Positions 1-10,981 of a stretch of 64,000 bases of DNA are shown in pieces (the stretch's first letter is position 1; each line of letters begins with the position of its first letter). The stretch is from Listeria monocytogenes (GTDB lineage: Bacteria; Bacillota; Bacilli; Lactobacillales; Listeriaceae). Under the pieces are notes generated by a model. The model did no database searches, was not told the origin of the DNA, and saw nothing but the letters and a program-made list of their open reading frames with translations. The DNA is taken from NCBI RefSeq assembly GCF_041765605.1, contig NZ_CP168900.1:1566001-1630000 (forward strand), written 5' to 3'. A program made the position numbers and the translations under genes.

Positions 1-333
1 GGCGGTTATTATCTTTATCAACACGCTTCGTCAAAAGTAGATGTTACCTTTAATTTCGTGGTGGATAAAAAATCAAAAGATAATACCATCACTGGCAAAA
101 TTGACGGCGCTGGAAACAAATCAATTACACTACCGCTTTCTGAAGAGAGCTGGGATGCAGTAAAAAAAGGGAATCGCTACAATGTGGAAGCCACTTTTTA
201 TAATAAAAATAAAATCAGCTCCAGTGAAGCGAAAGAATTGGACGGCCCATTCTGGTCCAATGATTCCAATCGAGGATTACTAGTTAATAAAGTACATGTA
301 GAAAATATTCAAGAATTAAGTGATGATTTTTAA
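1..333 (+). CDS. Hypothetical protein, C-terminal part
   Basis: Only the last 110 residues are visible. The frame is open to the left edge, so the GTG codons at 58-63 are probably internal. The visible part begins with Gly/Tyr-rich residues, then a predicted beta-rich, polar, lysine-rich domain ending in Asp-Asp-Phe. There is no membrane segment in the visible part, and I recognise no family or catalytic motif. The protein may be anchored by an N-terminal segment outside the window, but that is a guess. It converges on aspS, and a shared hairpin terminator follows at once. No function is proposed. Confidence 0.75.
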   Translation, partial: GGYYLYQHASSKVDVTFNFVVDKKSKDNTITGKIDGAGNKSITLPLSEESWDAVKKGNRYNVEATFYNKNKISSSEAKELDGPFWSNDSNRGLLVNKVHVENIQELSDDF

Positions 334-336
334 AAC

Positions 337-373
337 AAAAAGAAGGTGAGCTTAAGCGCTCACCTTCTTTTTT
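337..373. terminator. Bidirectional intrinsic terminator
   Basis: A near-perfect 11-14 bp inverted repeat (AGAAGGTGAGC / GCTCACCTTCT, 6-nt loop) is flanked by A-rich sequence on the left and T-rich on the right. It can therefore end both the convergent hypothetical gene and hisS-aspS. The aspS stop codon lies at its edge. Confidence 0.9.
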
Positions 374-2147
374 AGTTTGTTTCTTTTTTTACTGTTTCCA
401 GTTTCAATTCCGCAAGTTGAGCGGCACTAACCTCGCCTGGCGCATTTGTCAGCGGGTCTACTGCGCTTCCTGTTTTAGGGAAGGCAATTGTATCGCGCAA
501 GTTGTTTCGGCCTGCCAAGATCATAACAATACGATCTAAGCCAAGTGCGATACCGCCATGTGGTGGCGTACCATACTCTAATGCATCCATCAGGAAGCCA
601 AATTGTTCTTTTGCTGATTCATCCGTGAAACCAAGCGCACGGAACATCGATTCTTGTACTTCTTTTTTGTAAATCCGTAATGAACCGCCGCCAATTTCAT
701 ATCCATTTAATACGATATCATAAGCTTCTGCCATTACTTTAGAAGAATCAGTTTCAAGAAGCGGGATATCTTCTTCTTTTGGCAAAGTGAATGGATGGTG
801 CGCAGATACATAACGCCCTGCTTCTTCATCGTATTCAAATAGTGGCCAATCAGTCACCCATAAGAAAGCAAGTTCTTCTTCATTGATTAAGTTCAAGTCT
901 TTACCAAGTTTATTACGAAGCGCCCCAAGTGACGCCGCAACGATATCTGCTTTATCAGCTGCAAATAGTAATAAATCGCCATCTTCTGCTTGCAGAGCAG
1001 CCTTTAGATCTGCCGCTTTGTCTTCAGGGAAGAATTTAGCAATCGGCCCTTTCAGTTCGCTAGCTTCTACTTTTAGCCAAGCAAGACCTTTTGCCCCGTA
1101 GTTAGCAACAAAAACACCAAGCGCATCTAAATCTTTACGTGAAAAATTAGCTGCCGCACTCTTCGCATTAATCGCTTTTACTTCGCCACCATTTTCAATA
1201 GCGGATTGGAATACTTTGAAATCAACATCTTTAACGACATCTGATACATTTTGCAATTCTAAACCGAAACGAATATCTGGCTTATCACTTCCAAAACGAT
1301 CCATCGCTTCTTTATACGTCATGCGAGGAAACGGTTTGTCGATAGTAATATTTTTCGCTTCTTTCACTACATCTACTAACATATCTTCCGTAATCGCTTG
1401 GATTTCTTCTTTCGTTAAAAAGCTAGTCTCTAAATCGATTTGTGTAAATTCAGGTTGACGGTCACCGCGCAAATCTTCATCGCGGAAGCAACGTACGATT
1501 TGGTAATATTTATCAAAACCTGCAGTCATTAGTAACTGTTTTAAAATTTGCGGAGATTGTGGCAATGCATAGAAGTTACCAGGGTAAACACGACTTGGTA
1601 CAAGATAATCGCGTGCACCTTCTGGCGTACTTTTCGTTAAATAAGGTGTTTCAATATCAAAGAATCCGAGTGCATCTAGTTTATTGCGGAACGTTCTCGT
1701 TACCGTGTGACGCATTTTGAAAATGTTGTTCATTTCCGGGCGTCGTAAGTCTAAATAACGGTATTTCAAACGCAATTCATCCGAAACATTCACGCCATCT
1801 TCAATATAAAATGGTGGTGTTTTAGACGTATTTAAAATGGTAATTTCTTCTGCTAAAACTTCTACTTTACCAGTTGCTAATTTTTCATTGATAGCTTTTT
1901 CACCACGAGCATGAACTGTTCCTTTAATAGTAACAACAAATTCATTTCGAACACTATCAGCGATTTCAAGCGCTTCTTTTGAAAATTCAGGATTGAAAAC
2001 AACTTGAACGATTCCTTCACGATCACGTAAATCAATAAAAATTAATCCACCTAAGTCGCGTCTTTTTTGTACCCAACCATGAAGGACAACACTTTGACCA
2101 ATATGCGCTTCGTTTAATTCACCGCAGTAACTTGTACGTTTTTCCAT
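372..2147 (-). CDS. aspS: Aspartyl-tRNA synthetase
   Basis: Class II synthetase that charges tRNA-Asp in the cytoplasm. The 591-residue length is normal for the bacterial type. An N-terminal OB-fold anticodon-binding domain (about residues 1-110) is followed by the class II core. Motif 2 has [16 protein letters not shown] near residue 222, and motif 3 has [10 protein letters not shown] near residue 535. A GAD insertion domain lies at about 300-420, as in bacterial rather than archaeal AspRS. The start sits 2 nt past the hisS stop with its ribosome-binding site inside hisS, so the two are cotranscribed and share the upstream T-box. The sequence does not show whether it is discriminating or also charges tRNA-Asn. 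Confidence 0.98.
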   Translation of the reverse strand: MEKRTSYCGELNEAHIGQSVVLHGWVQKRRDLGGLIFIDLRDREGIVQVVFNPEFSKEALEIADSVRNEFVVTIKGTVHARGEKAINEKLATGKVEVLAEEITILNTSKTPPFYIEDGVNVSDELRLKYRYLDLRRPEMNNIFKMRHTVTRTFRNKLDALGFFDIETPYLTKSTPEGARDYLVPSRVYPGNFYALPQSPQILKQLLMTAGFDKYYQIVRCFRDEDLRGDRQPEFTQIDLETSFLTKEEIQAITEDMLVDVVKEAKNITIDKPFPRMTYKEAMDRFGSDKPDIRFGLELQNVSDVVKDVDFKVFQSAIENGGEVKAINAKSAAANFSRKDLDALGVFVANYGAKGLAWLKVEASELKGPIAKFFPEDKAADLKAALQAEDGDLLLFAADKADIVAASLGALRNKLGKDLNLINEEELAFLWVTDWPLFEYDEEAGRYVSAHHPFTLPKEEDIPLLETDSSKVMAEAYDIVLNGYEIGGGSLRIYKKEVQESMFRALGFTDESAKEQFGFLMDALEYGTPPHGGIALGLDRIVMILAGRNNLRDTIAFPKTGSAVDPLTNAPGEVSAAQLAELKLETVKKETN

Positions 2148-2149
2148 TT

Positions 2150-3427
2150 TTATTTCTCCCCCTTGGTGTTTGTTAATTTTTCTAGAATGGTTGTTTCAGA
2201 CACAGCTTCTTGCTCGCCTGTTTCCATATTTTTTAATTGATAATTGCCTGTTTGTAATTCTTCTTCACCAAGAATAATGGTGTATACGGCATTTTTTCTA
2301 TTGGCATCTTTTAGTTGTGCTTTGAATTTACGTTTTAAGTAATCTTTTTCTGCACTAATGCCGTTTTGTCTTAATTTATTTACGAGTGTTACGGCTTTTA
2401 GTTCTGCTTCTGGTTGCGCTGTAATCACATAAACCTCTAATGGTTTTTTCGCAGGTATTTCGATGTCCGCTTTTTCTAGTGCTAGTAAAATACGCTCCAC
2501 ACCAATACCAAAGCCCATTCCTGGTGTATCTGGGCCGCCAAACTCTCTCACTAAACCGTGATATCTACCACCACCACAAAGCGTTGTTTTCGCGCCAAAT
2601 CCTTCTTCTACGCTCATAATTTCAAATGTCGTGTGGTTATAATAATCTAAACCACGAACCATCGTTGGGTCAATTTCAAACGGAATTTCTAGCGCATTTA
2701 AGTAATTTTTAACATTTTCAAAATAGGCAACAGATTCCTCATTTAAAAAGTCTAAAATAGATGGCGCAGATTGAATCAGTGGATTGTCATGATCTTTTTT
2801 ACAGTCTAAAATCCGCAGTGGATTTTTGTGTAACCGCACTTGGCATTCTGCACAAAATTCATCAATGTGTGGTTCAAAGTGTGCAACAAGTGCTTCCCGA
2901 TGTTTTAAACGGCTTTCTTTATCACCAAGGCTATTAATGACTAATTTAATGTTTGTTAAGCCAATTTTTTTGAAAAATGTCATTGCTAGTGAGATAACTT
3001 CTACATCAATAGAAGGATCGTCACTTCCAAGCGCCTCAATACCCATTTGAGTAAATTGGCGTTGTCTTCCGCCTTGTGGACGTTCATAACGAAACATTGG
3101 TTCATTATAATACATTTTGATAGGTTGGCTCACTTCGCCGTATAATTTATGTTCAACGAAAGCTCGAACAACCGAAGCAGTCCCTTCTGGTCTTAGCGTT
3201 AAGCTTCTGCCACCTTTATCTTGGAAAGTGTACATTTCTTTTGATACGATGTCCGTAGAATCGCCAACCCCACGCTCAAATAATTCTGTATGTTCAAAAA
3301 CAGGCGTCCTGATTTCTTCGTATTGGAAGTTTTCGCAAACATTTTTAAACTCGGTCTCTAAAAAATGCCATTTACTAACCTCTTCCGGCAAAATATCTCG
3401 CGTCCCTCTTGGTAATTGCAAATCCAT
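2150..3427 (-). CDS. hisS: Histidyl-tRNA synthetase
   Basis: Class II synthetase that charges tRNA-His, 425 residues. Motif 2 ([16 protein letters not shown]) and the histidine-binding signature [12 protein letters not shown] are present, and a C-terminal anticodon-binding domain occupies roughly the last 95 residues. The frame extends two codons further (ATG GTG), but the GGAGG ribosome-binding site is 8 nt before the third-codon ATG and only 2 nt before the first ATG, so I chose the inner start. First gene of hisS-aspS, under the T-box leader immediately upstream. Confidence 0.97.
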   Translation of the reverse strand: MDLQLPRGTRDILPEEVSKWHFLETEFKNVCENFQYEEIRTPVFEHTELFERGVGDSTDIVSKEMYTFQDKGGRSLTLRPEGTASVVRAFVEHKLYGEVSQPIKMYYNEPMFRYERPQGGRQRQFTQMGIEALGSDDPSIDVEVISLAMTFFKKIGLTNIKLVINSLGDKESRLKHREALVAHFEPHIDEFCAECQVRLHKNPLRILDCKKDHDNPLIQSAPSILDFLNEESVAYFENVKNYLNALEIPFEIDPTMVRGLDYYNHTTFEIMSVEEGFGAKTTLCGGGRYHGLVREFGGPDTPGMGFGIGVERILLALEKADIEIPAKKPLEVYVITAQPEAELKAVTLVNKLRQNGISAEKDYLKRKFKAQLKDANRKNAVYTIILGEEELQTGNYQLKNMETGEQEAVSETTILEKLTNTKGEK

Positions 3428-3464
3428 CACCATAACCTCCTTTATTTACTTCAAAATATAAAGA

Positions 3465-3722
3465 AAAACCCCCGTCACTTGTTATAAAAACAAGGGACGA
3501 GAGTCTATTTACACCCGTGGTACCACCCTAATTAGAACTACTAATGAGTCCTCACTTAAGTCAGTTAACGCCTGAATACGTTCTTGCTTACTGTTTTTCA
3601 ACAAGAAACCTCGAGAGTGTCTTTTCAGAAAATATGACTATCTTTATCCTTTCAGCCAAATGGGATAAATTCTCTTTATAGCATGGATTTTCTTACTTTT
3701 CTCTGTCGCTAGTTTTAAATAT
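3465..3722 (-). promoter_or_regulatory. T-box riboswitch of hisS-aspS
   Basis: On the minus strand the leader holds the T-box core GGGTGGTACCACG (around 3515-3530). It is followed by a GC-rich hairpin (CCCTTGTT / AACAAGTGACGGG) and a T-run before hisS. In this class, uncharged tRNA pairs with a specifier codon in stem I and with the T-box bulge, which stabilises an antiterminator. A plausible specifier region at 3617-3621 reads GACAC and contains overlapping GAC (Asp) and CAC (His) triplets. The T-box call is firm; the specifier assignment is inference. Confidence 0.93.
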
Positions 3723-3733
3723 GAATTATTCTA

Positions 3734-3762
3734 AGATTACTAAAAACACACTGAAAAGTCAA
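3734..3762 (-). promoter_or_regulatory. Promoter of hisS-aspS
   Basis: TTGACT (3757-3762), 17 nt, TAATCT (3734-3739), just upstream of the T-box leader. It is a sigma-A-type match with a good -35 and a moderate -10. The stretch 3763-3877 beyond it holds the amidase upstream region, where I see no strong promoter. Confidence 0.65.
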
Positions 3763-3877
3763 CATTTTGCCAGTTTTTTTATAAAAATCCACTTTCTAGT
3801 TCCATGAAAGCGCATTTTATGGTAACATTTTACTGTCAGATAAAAGTTTATGAGTATATGGGTGGTGTTAGCTTTAA

Positions 3878-5161
3878 ATGAAGAATAAATTCATTTTTAT
3901 CACCGTTGTCTCCATTTTATTGATTGCAGCAGGTATTTTTACAACCATAGCAATGGCGAACGCGAATTCCGTTGTCGTCAAAGCAGAAGTCTTGAATGTC
4001 CGCAGCGGTCCTGGTTTAGCATATGATGTAACGAGCCAAGCCAGAAAAAATGAAGTACTCCGGGTAGTCGGTGAAGAAAATCAATGGTACAAAGTTCAGT
4101 TAGATAACGGAAATAGCGGTTGGGTTGCCAGCTGGTTAGTAGAAAACACAGATGTCAGCGCAGCAAGTAACAGTGTCGCTATCGTTTCTTCTGATGGCGG
4201 ATTGAATGTCCGCGAGAAACCAAGTACCTCAAGTAAGTCACTTGGATTACTAAATAACGGTGACCAAGTAACAGTTACTAGCCAACAAAACGGCTGGGCG
4301 CAAATCCAATATAATGGTACAAGCGCATGGGTTAGCTCCGATTACTTAACGATTCGTGAATCCGTTACAAAAGTAGATGAAAGCGAACTACAAACAGTAA
4401 CCATTCGCGATGACTCCACTAATATTAGAAATAAGCCAAGTCGTGATGGTGCCGTCATCGAAAAAGCAAATTCTGGTCAAGGATTCGCTATTCAAGGAGT
4501 ACAAGGTGACTGGTATAAAATTCGCACGACAAGCGGTGAAGAAGGTTATGTAGCTAACTGGGTAGTCGATGTTTCCGACAAAGGACAAACCTCCAGCCCT
4601 CGAAGCAAAACAACCAAATTATCCGAAGCGACAATCGTTATTGACCCTGGACACGGCGGCAATGATCCGGGTGCAAAAGGCGCAAATGGTACGATTGAAA
4701 AAGAAATGACTTTAAAAACAGCCAAACAGTTAAAACAAAAACTTGAATCTAGAGGCGCTAAAGTTATCTTAACGAGAAATAGTGATAAGTATGTTTCTCT
4801 AAAAGGAAGAACAAATATAGCTGCCGAAAATAATGCAGATGTCTTTATTAGTATTCATTTTGATAGTTTAGAAGACACAAGTAAAGGCGTAAGCGGCCAA
4901 ACTACTTACTATTACGACAATAGTGATAAATCGCTCGCTGAAAGTATTAATACTACGCTTGGGAAAGACCTCCCTACTTCTAACCGCGGCGCAAGAGTCG
5001 GCGATTATTATGTAGTTAGAGAAAATTCACAACCTGCTGTCTTACTTGAACTTGGTTACTTAAGTTCCGCAAAAGATGAACGTAATATTAATTCAGCATC
5101 TTATAGAAGCCAAATTGCTGATTCCGTAACAGACGGTCTAGCTAATTACTTCTCTAATTAA
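3878..5161 (+). CDS. Secreted SH3b N-acetylmuramoyl-L-alanine amidase
   Basis: Peptidoglycan hydrolase of the Amidase_3 (zinc) family, cutting the amide bond between N-acetylmuramic acid and L-alanine; 427 residues. A signal peptide or anchor occupies residues 1-30, with possible processing after AMANA. Three bacterial SH3 repeats follow (about 33-90, 105-160, 172-232), each with an N-x-R-x-x-P/G-S signature, probably binding the wall. The catalytic domain runs from about 250 to the end with DPGHGG, the Glu of IEKEM, the His of ISIHFD and the Glu of LLELGY, so the zinc and catalytic residues look intact. The domain order matches B. subtilis YrvJ in the same neighbourhood. It is the only complete plus-strand gene here and has its own terminator. 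Wall turnover or cell separation is inferred. Confidence 0.93.
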   Translation: MKNKFIFITVVSILLIAAGIFTTIAMANANSVVVKAEVLNVRSGPGLAYDVTSQARKNEVLRVVGEENQWYKVQLDNGNSGWVASWLVENTDVSAASNSVAIVSSDGGLNVREKPSTSSKSLGLLNNGDQVTVTSQQNGWAQIQYNGTSAWVSSDYLTIRESVTKVDESELQTVTIRDDSTNIRNKPSRDGAVIEKANSGQGFAIQGVQGDWYKIRTTSGEEGYVANWVVDVSDKGQTSSPRSKTTKLSEATIVIDPGHGGNDPGAKGANGTIEKEMTLKTAKQLKQKLESRGAKVILTRNSDKYVSLKGRTNIAAENNADVFISIHFDSLEDTSKGVSGQTTYYYDNSDKSLAESINTTLGKDLPTSNRGARVGDYYVVRENSQPAVLLELGYLSSAKDERNINSASYRSQIADSVTDGLANYFSN

Positions 5162-5164
5162 AAA

Positions 5165-5198
5165 AAGCAATCATTCAGTTTCCTGAATGATTGCTTTT
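5165..5198. terminator. Bidirectional terminator, amidase / relA-dtd
   Basis: A perfect 12-bp stem (GCAATCATTCAG / CTGAATGATTGC, 4-nt loop) with A-run and T-run on either side, between the convergent amidase and dtd stop codons. Confidence 0.93.
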
Positions 5199-5201
5199 TT
5201 A

Positions 5202-5657
5202 CTACTTACTACGCATTTCATCTGAATCAAGCATGATGGTAATTGGTCCATGATTGACGATTTTCACATCCATCATCGCACCGAATACACCTGTTTCGAC
5301 AATAATCCCAGAGTCTGCAAGCTTTTGATTAAATAAGTCATACAGCGCTTCTGCTTTTTCTCCAGGAGCGGATTTTGTGAAGCTCGGACGTTTCCCTTTA
5401 CTGACATCTGCATATAAAGTGAACTGGGAAACACTAAGAATGGCGCCACCTCGATCGGCTAAAGAAATATTCATCTTCTCTGACTCATCTTCAAAAATTC
5501 GCAATCCTACGATTTTTTTCGCCATGTAGTCAACGGTTTCTGGGGTATCTGTATGGGTGAATCCAACTAATAAACAAAGACCTCCAGCTATCTCGCTAAT
5601 GACTTCCTCTTCCACACTCACGGAAGCCTCGTAACATCTTTGTAGTAGCACACGCAT
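5202..5657 (-). CDS. dtd: D-aminoacyl-tRNA deacylase
   Basis: Hydrolyses D-amino acids mischarged onto tRNA, such as D-Tyr-tRNA; 151 residues, normal length. It has the family's N-terminal MRVLLQR, the central [10 protein letters not shown] motif and the C-terminal [12 protein letters not shown] segment (the Gly-Pro cis-peptide motif). AAAGGAG lies 9 nt before the ATG. It follows relA by 15 nt and is surely cotranscribed, the same pair as in Bacillus. Confidence 0.97.
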   Translation of the reverse strand: MRVLLQRCYEASVSVEEEVISEIAGGLCLLVGFTHTDTPETVDYMAKKIVGLRIFEDESEKMNISLADRGGAILSVSQFTLYADVSKGKRPSFTKSAPGEKAEALYDLFNQKLADSGIIVETGVFGAMMDVKIVNHGPITIMLDSDEMRSK

Positions 5658-5672
5658 CGCTTCTCCACTCCT

Positions 5673-7889
5673 TTAGTTCATTAATCTTCTCACTGTATAA
5701 ACATCTGGAATTTGTTTTATTTTATCCACTACTCGTTGCAAATGATTAATATTATGAATTTGTAGCGTAACGACTAATGTGGCCATTTTATTATTATCAA
5801 CTTTAGCATTGACGCCGTTAATATTGGAAGTCAGGCTATTAATCACTTGCAAGATATCATTTAATAGGCCGTTACGGTTATAGCCATATATTTCGATATC
5901 TACATTGTAGTCATTTTTTGCTTGAGAATCAGCATCTTCCCAGTCTACTTCAATTAGTCGTTCTGGTTCGATAGCTTGAACATTGGGGCAATCTTGACGA
6001 TGAATAGAAATGCCGCGACCTTTTGTAATATAACCGACGATATCATCACCAGGCACCGGATTACAGCATCTGGATAGTCGAATTAATAGATTACCTACCC
6101 CTTGAACAACTACTCCTGCATTATGCTTAATCTTCAGTTTCTCATTGTTAGCATCGGAATTGGAGGGTTTATTTTCTGATTGTGTTAATAGTTTCTCCGT
6201 TTCCGCTTCCAGTTCACGTTCTTTACGTAGTTTTTCTGTTAAGCGGTTAGCTACTTGTAAAGCTGTGATGCCGTTATAACCAACAGCTGCAAACAGATCA
6301 TCTTCATGCGAAAAATTTAGTTTATCAGCTAATTTACGAAGATTTTCTGGCGTCATAATTTTTTTCGATTCGAATCCAAGTTGTCTAATTTCTTTCTCAA
6401 CTAAATCGCGACCTTTTTCGACATTCTCTTCTTTTGCTTGTCGTTTGAAAAATTGTTTAATTTTATTTCGCGCTTGCGAAGTTTGAACTAATTTTAGCCA
6501 GTCGCGACTTGGTCCATAAGAATGTTTGGACGTTAAAATATCAATAATATCGCCCGTTTTTAATTTATAGTCGAGTGTCACAATTTTTCCGTTAATTTTA
6601 GCCCCGATTGTTTTGTTTCCGATTTCGGTATGGACACGGTAAGCAAAATCCAGTGGTACAGAGCCATTTGGTAACTCGTACACATCACCTTTTGGAGTAA
6701 ATACGTAAACAACATCCGAAAATAAGTCGAGTTTCAAGCTTTCCATAAACTCTTCCGCATTATCCGATTCATTTTGATATTCTAAAATTTCTCGGAACCA
6801 TGTTAATTTGTTATCGAATGAAGTTTTGGAATTAACCACTTTGCCTTCTTTATAGGCCCAGTGTGCTGCAACCCCGTATTCAGCGATTTGGTGCATTTCG
6901 TGCGTTCTGATTTGAACTTCAAGCGGTTCTCCTTGAGGCCCTATAACCGTCGTGTGAATCGATTGATACATATTCGACTTCGGCATCGCAATATAATCTT
7001 TAAAGCGACCTGGCATCGGTTTCCAGCGCGTATGAATAATACCAAGAACAGCATAGCAATCCTTGATACTACTAACGACAATTCGAACAGCCAACAAATC
7101 ATAAATTTCGTTAAATTGTTTATTTTGTTCGCTCATTTTCCGGTAAATCGAATAAATATGTTTTGGTCTTCCAGAAATATCCGCTTGAATATTGAGTTCA
7201 TCTAGATTTTCATTCACACCGTCAATCACATCATGCAAATAACGCTCTCTTGCATCCCGCTTTTGTTTCATTAAGTGGACGATGCGATAATATTGTTGTG
7301 GATTTAAATAACGTAGCGCTGTGTCTTCCAGCTCCCATTTCACTCGTGAAATACCCAAGCGATGTGCAAGTGGCGCAAAAATTTCTAATGTTTCGTTCGC
7401 AATTCTACGTTGTTTTTCCACGGGCAAATGTTTTAATGTCCGCATATTATGCAAACGGTCCGCTAGTTTGATTAAAATAACGCGAATATCCTGCGCCATC
7501 GCAATGAACATTTTCCGGTGATTTTCAGCTTGTTGCTCTTCGTGTGATTTATATTTAATTTTACCAAGTTTCGTTACTCCGTCTACTAGCATGGCAACTT
7601 CACTGCCAAAAACTTCTTCTAAATCTGCTAGTGTGACTGGCGTATCTTCCACGACATCATGTAAAAATCCAGATGCAACGGTCGATGGATCCATTTTTAA
7701 TTCGACTAAAATGCCGGCAACTTGAATTGGATGAATAATATACGGCTCACCTGATTTACGAAATTGCTCTTTATGAGAATCGCGCGCAAATTCATACGCT
7801 TTTTTTACGAGCGCTAGATGTTCCTGATTCATATAATGAGAAGCCATATCGATGACTTGCTCAGCTGTCAGATTTTGTTCTTTCGCCAT
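5673..7889 (-). CDS. relA: Bifunctional (p)ppGpp synthetase/hydrolase
   Basis: Makes and degrades the alarmone (p)ppGpp in the stringent response; 738 residues. The order is: HD hydrolase domain (HDVVEDT near residue 77, and KLADRLHNMRTL), synthetase domain with RFKDYIAMPK near 305, TGS domain at about 395-455, a CC/zinc-finger segment (RCCNPVPGDD) and a C-terminal ACT/RRM domain. The intact HD motif and the RFKD (RXKD) rather than EXDD signature mark the bifunctional Rel type, not the synthetase-only type. Transcribed from an extended -10 promoter about 85 nt upstream and followed by dtd. Confidence 0.98.
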   Translation of the reverse strand: MAKEQNLTAEQVIDMASHYMNQEHLALVKKAYEFARDSHKEQFRKSGEPYIIHPIQVAGILVELKMDPSTVASGFLHDVVEDTPVTLADLEEVFGSEVAMLVDGVTKLGKIKYKSHEEQQAENHRKMFIAMAQDIRVILIKLADRLHNMRTLKHLPVEKQRRIANETLEIFAPLAHRLGISRVKWELEDTALRYLNPQQYYRIVHLMKQKRDARERYLHDVIDGVNENLDELNIQADISGRPKHIYSIYRKMSEQNKQFNEIYDLLAVRIVVSSIKDCYAVLGIIHTRWKPMPGRFKDYIAMPKSNMYQSIHTTVIGPQGEPLEVQIRTHEMHQIAEYGVAAHWAYKEGKVVNSKTSFDNKLTWFREILEYQNESDNAEEFMESLKLDLFSDVVYVFTPKGDVYELPNGSVPLDFAYRVHTEIGNKTIGAKINGKIVTLDYKLKTGDIIDILTSKHSYGPSRDWLKLVQTSQARNKIKQFFKRQAKEENVEKGRDLVEKEIRQLGFESKKIMTPENLRKLADKLNFSHEDDLFAAVGYNGITALQVANRLTEKLRKERELEAETEKLLTQSENKPSNSDANNEKLKIKHNAGVVVQGVGNLLIRLSRCCNPVPGDDIVGYITKGRGISIHRQDCPNVQAIEPERLIEVDWEDADSQAKNDYNVDIEIYGYNRNGLLNDILQVINSLTSNINGVNAKVDNNKMATLVVTLQIHNINHLQRVVDKIKQIPDVYTVRRLMN

Positions 7890-7975
7890 TTACATTCACC
7901 CTCTTATCTCCATGTCATATATACAACTTAAAAACACCCAAAAACTGAGTGCTCTAAAAAATATTCTTGTTTAAT

Positions 7976-7981
7976 ATTATA
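7976..7981 (-). promoter_or_regulatory. Extended -10 promoter of relA-dtd
   Basis: The minus strand reads TGCTATAAT, a consensus -10 with the extended TG, about 87 nt before the relA ATG. No good -35 is visible at 16-18 nt, as is common for extended -10 promoters. Confidence 0.65.
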
Positions 7982-8056
7982 GCATGAGCCGTCTTTGTTT
8001 AGAAAGCACTTTTCCTTGATTTTTCACATTTTCTGGCAGTTTTCAGCTTTTTAATC

Positions 8057-8090
8057 AAAAAACTACCCCTAAAATAATAGGAGTAGTTTG
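8057..8090 (-). terminator. Terminator of recJ-apt
   Basis: An 11-bp stem (AAACTACTCCT / GGGGTAGTTT, one G-U pair) followed by a T-run on the minus strand, starting just after the apt stop. Confidence 0.9.
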
Positions 8091-8094
8091 ATTT

Positions 8095-8616
8095 TTATAA
8101 TTGCATAAGGATTAAACGGTCATAACCATTTAATTTTTTATGTCCTTCTAGCTCTTTTAGTTCGATTAAGAAAGCACAACCAGCAACAATACCACCTAAT
8201 TCTTCTACAAGTTTGATAGTTGCTTCGATTGTTCCACCAGTTGCAAGTAAATCATCCGTAATTAAAACGCGTTGACCCGGTTTAATCGCATCACTATGCA
8301 TAGATAATTTATTCGTACCATATTCTAAATCGTATTCCATTTCGATTGTTTCACGAGGAAGTTTTCCAGGTTTACGAACAGGCGCAAAACCAATTCCTAA
8401 CGCATAAGCAACTGGGCAGCCGATAATAAAGCCACGTGCTTCTGGTCCAACAATAATATCAATTTTTAATTCTTTTGCGTATTCCACAATTTTATCTGTA
8501 GCAAAACGATATGCTTCTCCGTCATTCATAAGGGGTGTGATGTCTTTAAATACAATCCCTTTTTTGGGCCAATCGTTCACAATCGCTACATAATCTTGTA
8601 AATCTTTAATTTCCAT
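8095..8616 (-). CDS. apt: Adenine phosphoribosyltransferase
   Basis: Purine salvage enzyme: adenine + PRPP to AMP + PPi, cytoplasmic; 173 residues, typical. It contains [10 protein letters not shown] near residue 57, the PRPP-binding [13 protein letters not shown] near residue 120, and a C-terminal LIEL segment. The start overlaps the 3' end of recJ by 11 nt, so the two are translationally linked. The recJ-apt-relA order matches Bacillus, but here a terminator and a separate promoter divide apt from relA. Confidence 0.98.
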
Positions 8617-10957
8617 TTTCTAGTTCCTCCGCATTCGGGTAAATTGATGTTTCCATCATTGATTCCATCCAACTATGAAGTTCCGTATAGTTAGAGTACA
8701 ACAGTTTTTTTCTTGTAGTTATTTCTTCTACCTTTTGTTGATAAACAAGTGATTCGTCCAGATTACGTTTTTCAACAACTTCATTAATAATAATCTGACC
8801 ACTTTCCATTTTAGCAAATTCTAAATCAAAAAACACCTTTGACATGAAATCTATTTGCTCTTTATTCCAGCCAAACTTTTGCATTAGCCGTGGTGTGTAC
8901 TTTTCAATTGGAAATGGTTGAAATTTTTTAATGAGACTATATAGCTCAGCAAAGGCTAACCGGTCTGGTATTGCTGGAATTTGATTCCCCTCTGCTGCAT
9001 CAAAATGGACAAAAATACGTTCTGGTTTCGTTTCGCGAACAATCGTTTCCACTAATTCAGTCTTCGTTGGCATATCCGCAAAAACAAGTTCTTCTGTCTG
9101 AAAATCCGCCGTAAAATCAGCTTTTTCATCCACTAAAATATAGTTTTGTTCTCCAAGCGTGCCAATCGTTCTTTCTTCAAAACAAACAAAGACTCTTGAT
9201 TCTGTTTGTTCTTGGAGAATCCTAGCCCACTCAGATTTATTACGTACATCGAAAAGTTGCCAATGCGAGATGTGAATGTCCATCATGCGTAGTTGTGGTT
9301 TTTTCACATTATTCCATTCATTGATGGATAATTCCCCAACCACGTCCACGGCTGCATTAGGAGAAATTTTTTCTACCAAATCGCCTACACCAAATCCGAT
9401 AGAATCTAAAGTGGCATCATTTTCCTCTGTAGCAAGCATTGTTTTTAAATGGGTTTTATCTGCCCCAATTCTTTTCGTTCCTTTTAAATGCATATTTTCT
9501 AACAAGAAAATCGGTTTAGGGTTATCCATTCCAAAAGGAGCTAATTTTTCAAGTTGAGCAATAAATGCTACGGAAACATCCGCAATATTTATTTTCTCTT
9601 CTATTTTCAAGGCTGGGCGGAAATCTTCTTCAGAAAGAAAACTTGCTTCTTCTTGTAATTTAGCTTCTAATTCTATTAAATTTTCAGCTGGCAATGTAAG
9701 ACCCGCAGCCATTGGATGCCCACCAAACGCAGTCATTAAATCACGATGTTTATCAAGCGCTTGATACAAATGAAATGCATCGACGCTTCGACCAGATCCT
9801 TTGGCAATTCCAGTAACTGGATCAATTCCTAGTACAATCGCCGGACGAGAATATGTTCCAACTAATTTAGAAGCAACTATCCCTAAAATCCCTGTATTCC
9901 AACCCTCTCCGTAAACAACGAGCACATTTCCTAATGTTACTTTTGCCTCAATTGCCTCCATCGCGAGCTTCGTTGTATCAACAACTATTTGTTTCCGTTC
10001 TTTATTCGCATCATCAATTTCTTCCGCTAAGAAAAGTGCTTCTTCTGGATCCTCTGTTAAAAGTAAATCCGCCGCTGGATCTGCTGGACCTAAACGACCA
10101 ACTGCATTCAGTCGTGGAGCTAAACCAAAGCCAATAGTTTCTTCCGTAGCCTCTTCTAACTTCAAACTAGCTTTTTTAGCTAACACTGAAAGTCCAAGGT
10201 TCGCGGATTCGCGCAATTGACGCAATCCTAGTTGAACAAGTAAGCGATTTTCATCAGTTAAAGAAACTAAATCTGCCACAGTCCCAACTGCAACTAAATC
10301 AAGCAATTCTTTCGGTTCTTCTCCAAGTAAAGCATGCGATAACTTATAAGCAACACCTACACCCGCTAGTTCATCAAACGGATAAGCTGACTTAGGATGC
10401 TTCGGATGAATTACTGCAACAGCTTCCGGCATAATTTCCCGTGGTTCATGGTGATCCGTCACAATAACATCTAAACCAATCTCTTTGGCATGCGTCATTA
10501 CTTCAAGCGCTGCAATACCATTATCAACAGTAATAATTAAATCCGTTCCTTGGTTTTTAGCCATATCGAACGCAGCGATATTTGGACCATAACCTTCCGT
10601 AAAACGATTAGGAATATAAAATTCAGCATTTGCCCCTAAATGCCGCAGTGTTTTCATTAAAACGGCAATACTAGTAACTCCATCTGCATCATAATCTCCG
10701 TAAACTAAAATCTGCTCATTTAGTTCTATCGCTTGCTTAATTCTAGCAACCGCAAGATCCATTTCAGCAAATAAAAATGGGTCATAACTTTCATATTTTT
10801 CTGGGTGGAAAAATTTATCGAATTGTCCTTGCGTTGTAATTTTTCTTTTCCAAAGTAGTTTTGCAAGTGGAAGCGAAATTTTTAGCTGTTCTGCTAATTG
10901 GCTAGCTTTGTCTTCCGCCGCTTCCTCGATATTCCATAAGTATTTTGAATGAATCAC
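8606..10957 (-). CDS. recJ: Single-stranded-DNA exonuclease RecJ
   Basis: 5'-to-3' ssDNA exonuclease of the DHH superfamily, acting in recombinational and mismatch repair; 783 residues. DHH-family metal motifs are visible: GDYDADG near residue 82, ITVDNG, and TDHHEP near 167. The DHHA1 domain ([20 protein letters not shown]) and an OB-fold follow. The C-terminal extension of about 200 residues is typical of Bacillales RecJ and longer than in E. coli. The ribosome-binding site is GAGGTGG. Confidence 0.97.
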
Positions 10958-10981
10958 ATTACCCCACCTCTCAACCTTCCT

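Noticed and set aside
3465-3722. Repeated GGTACCAC-type motif at three places (also near 38440 and 46755) as a dispersed repeat or mobile element
   Set aside because: These are T-box core sequences, each before an aminoacyl-tRNA synthetase gene and each followed by a terminator.
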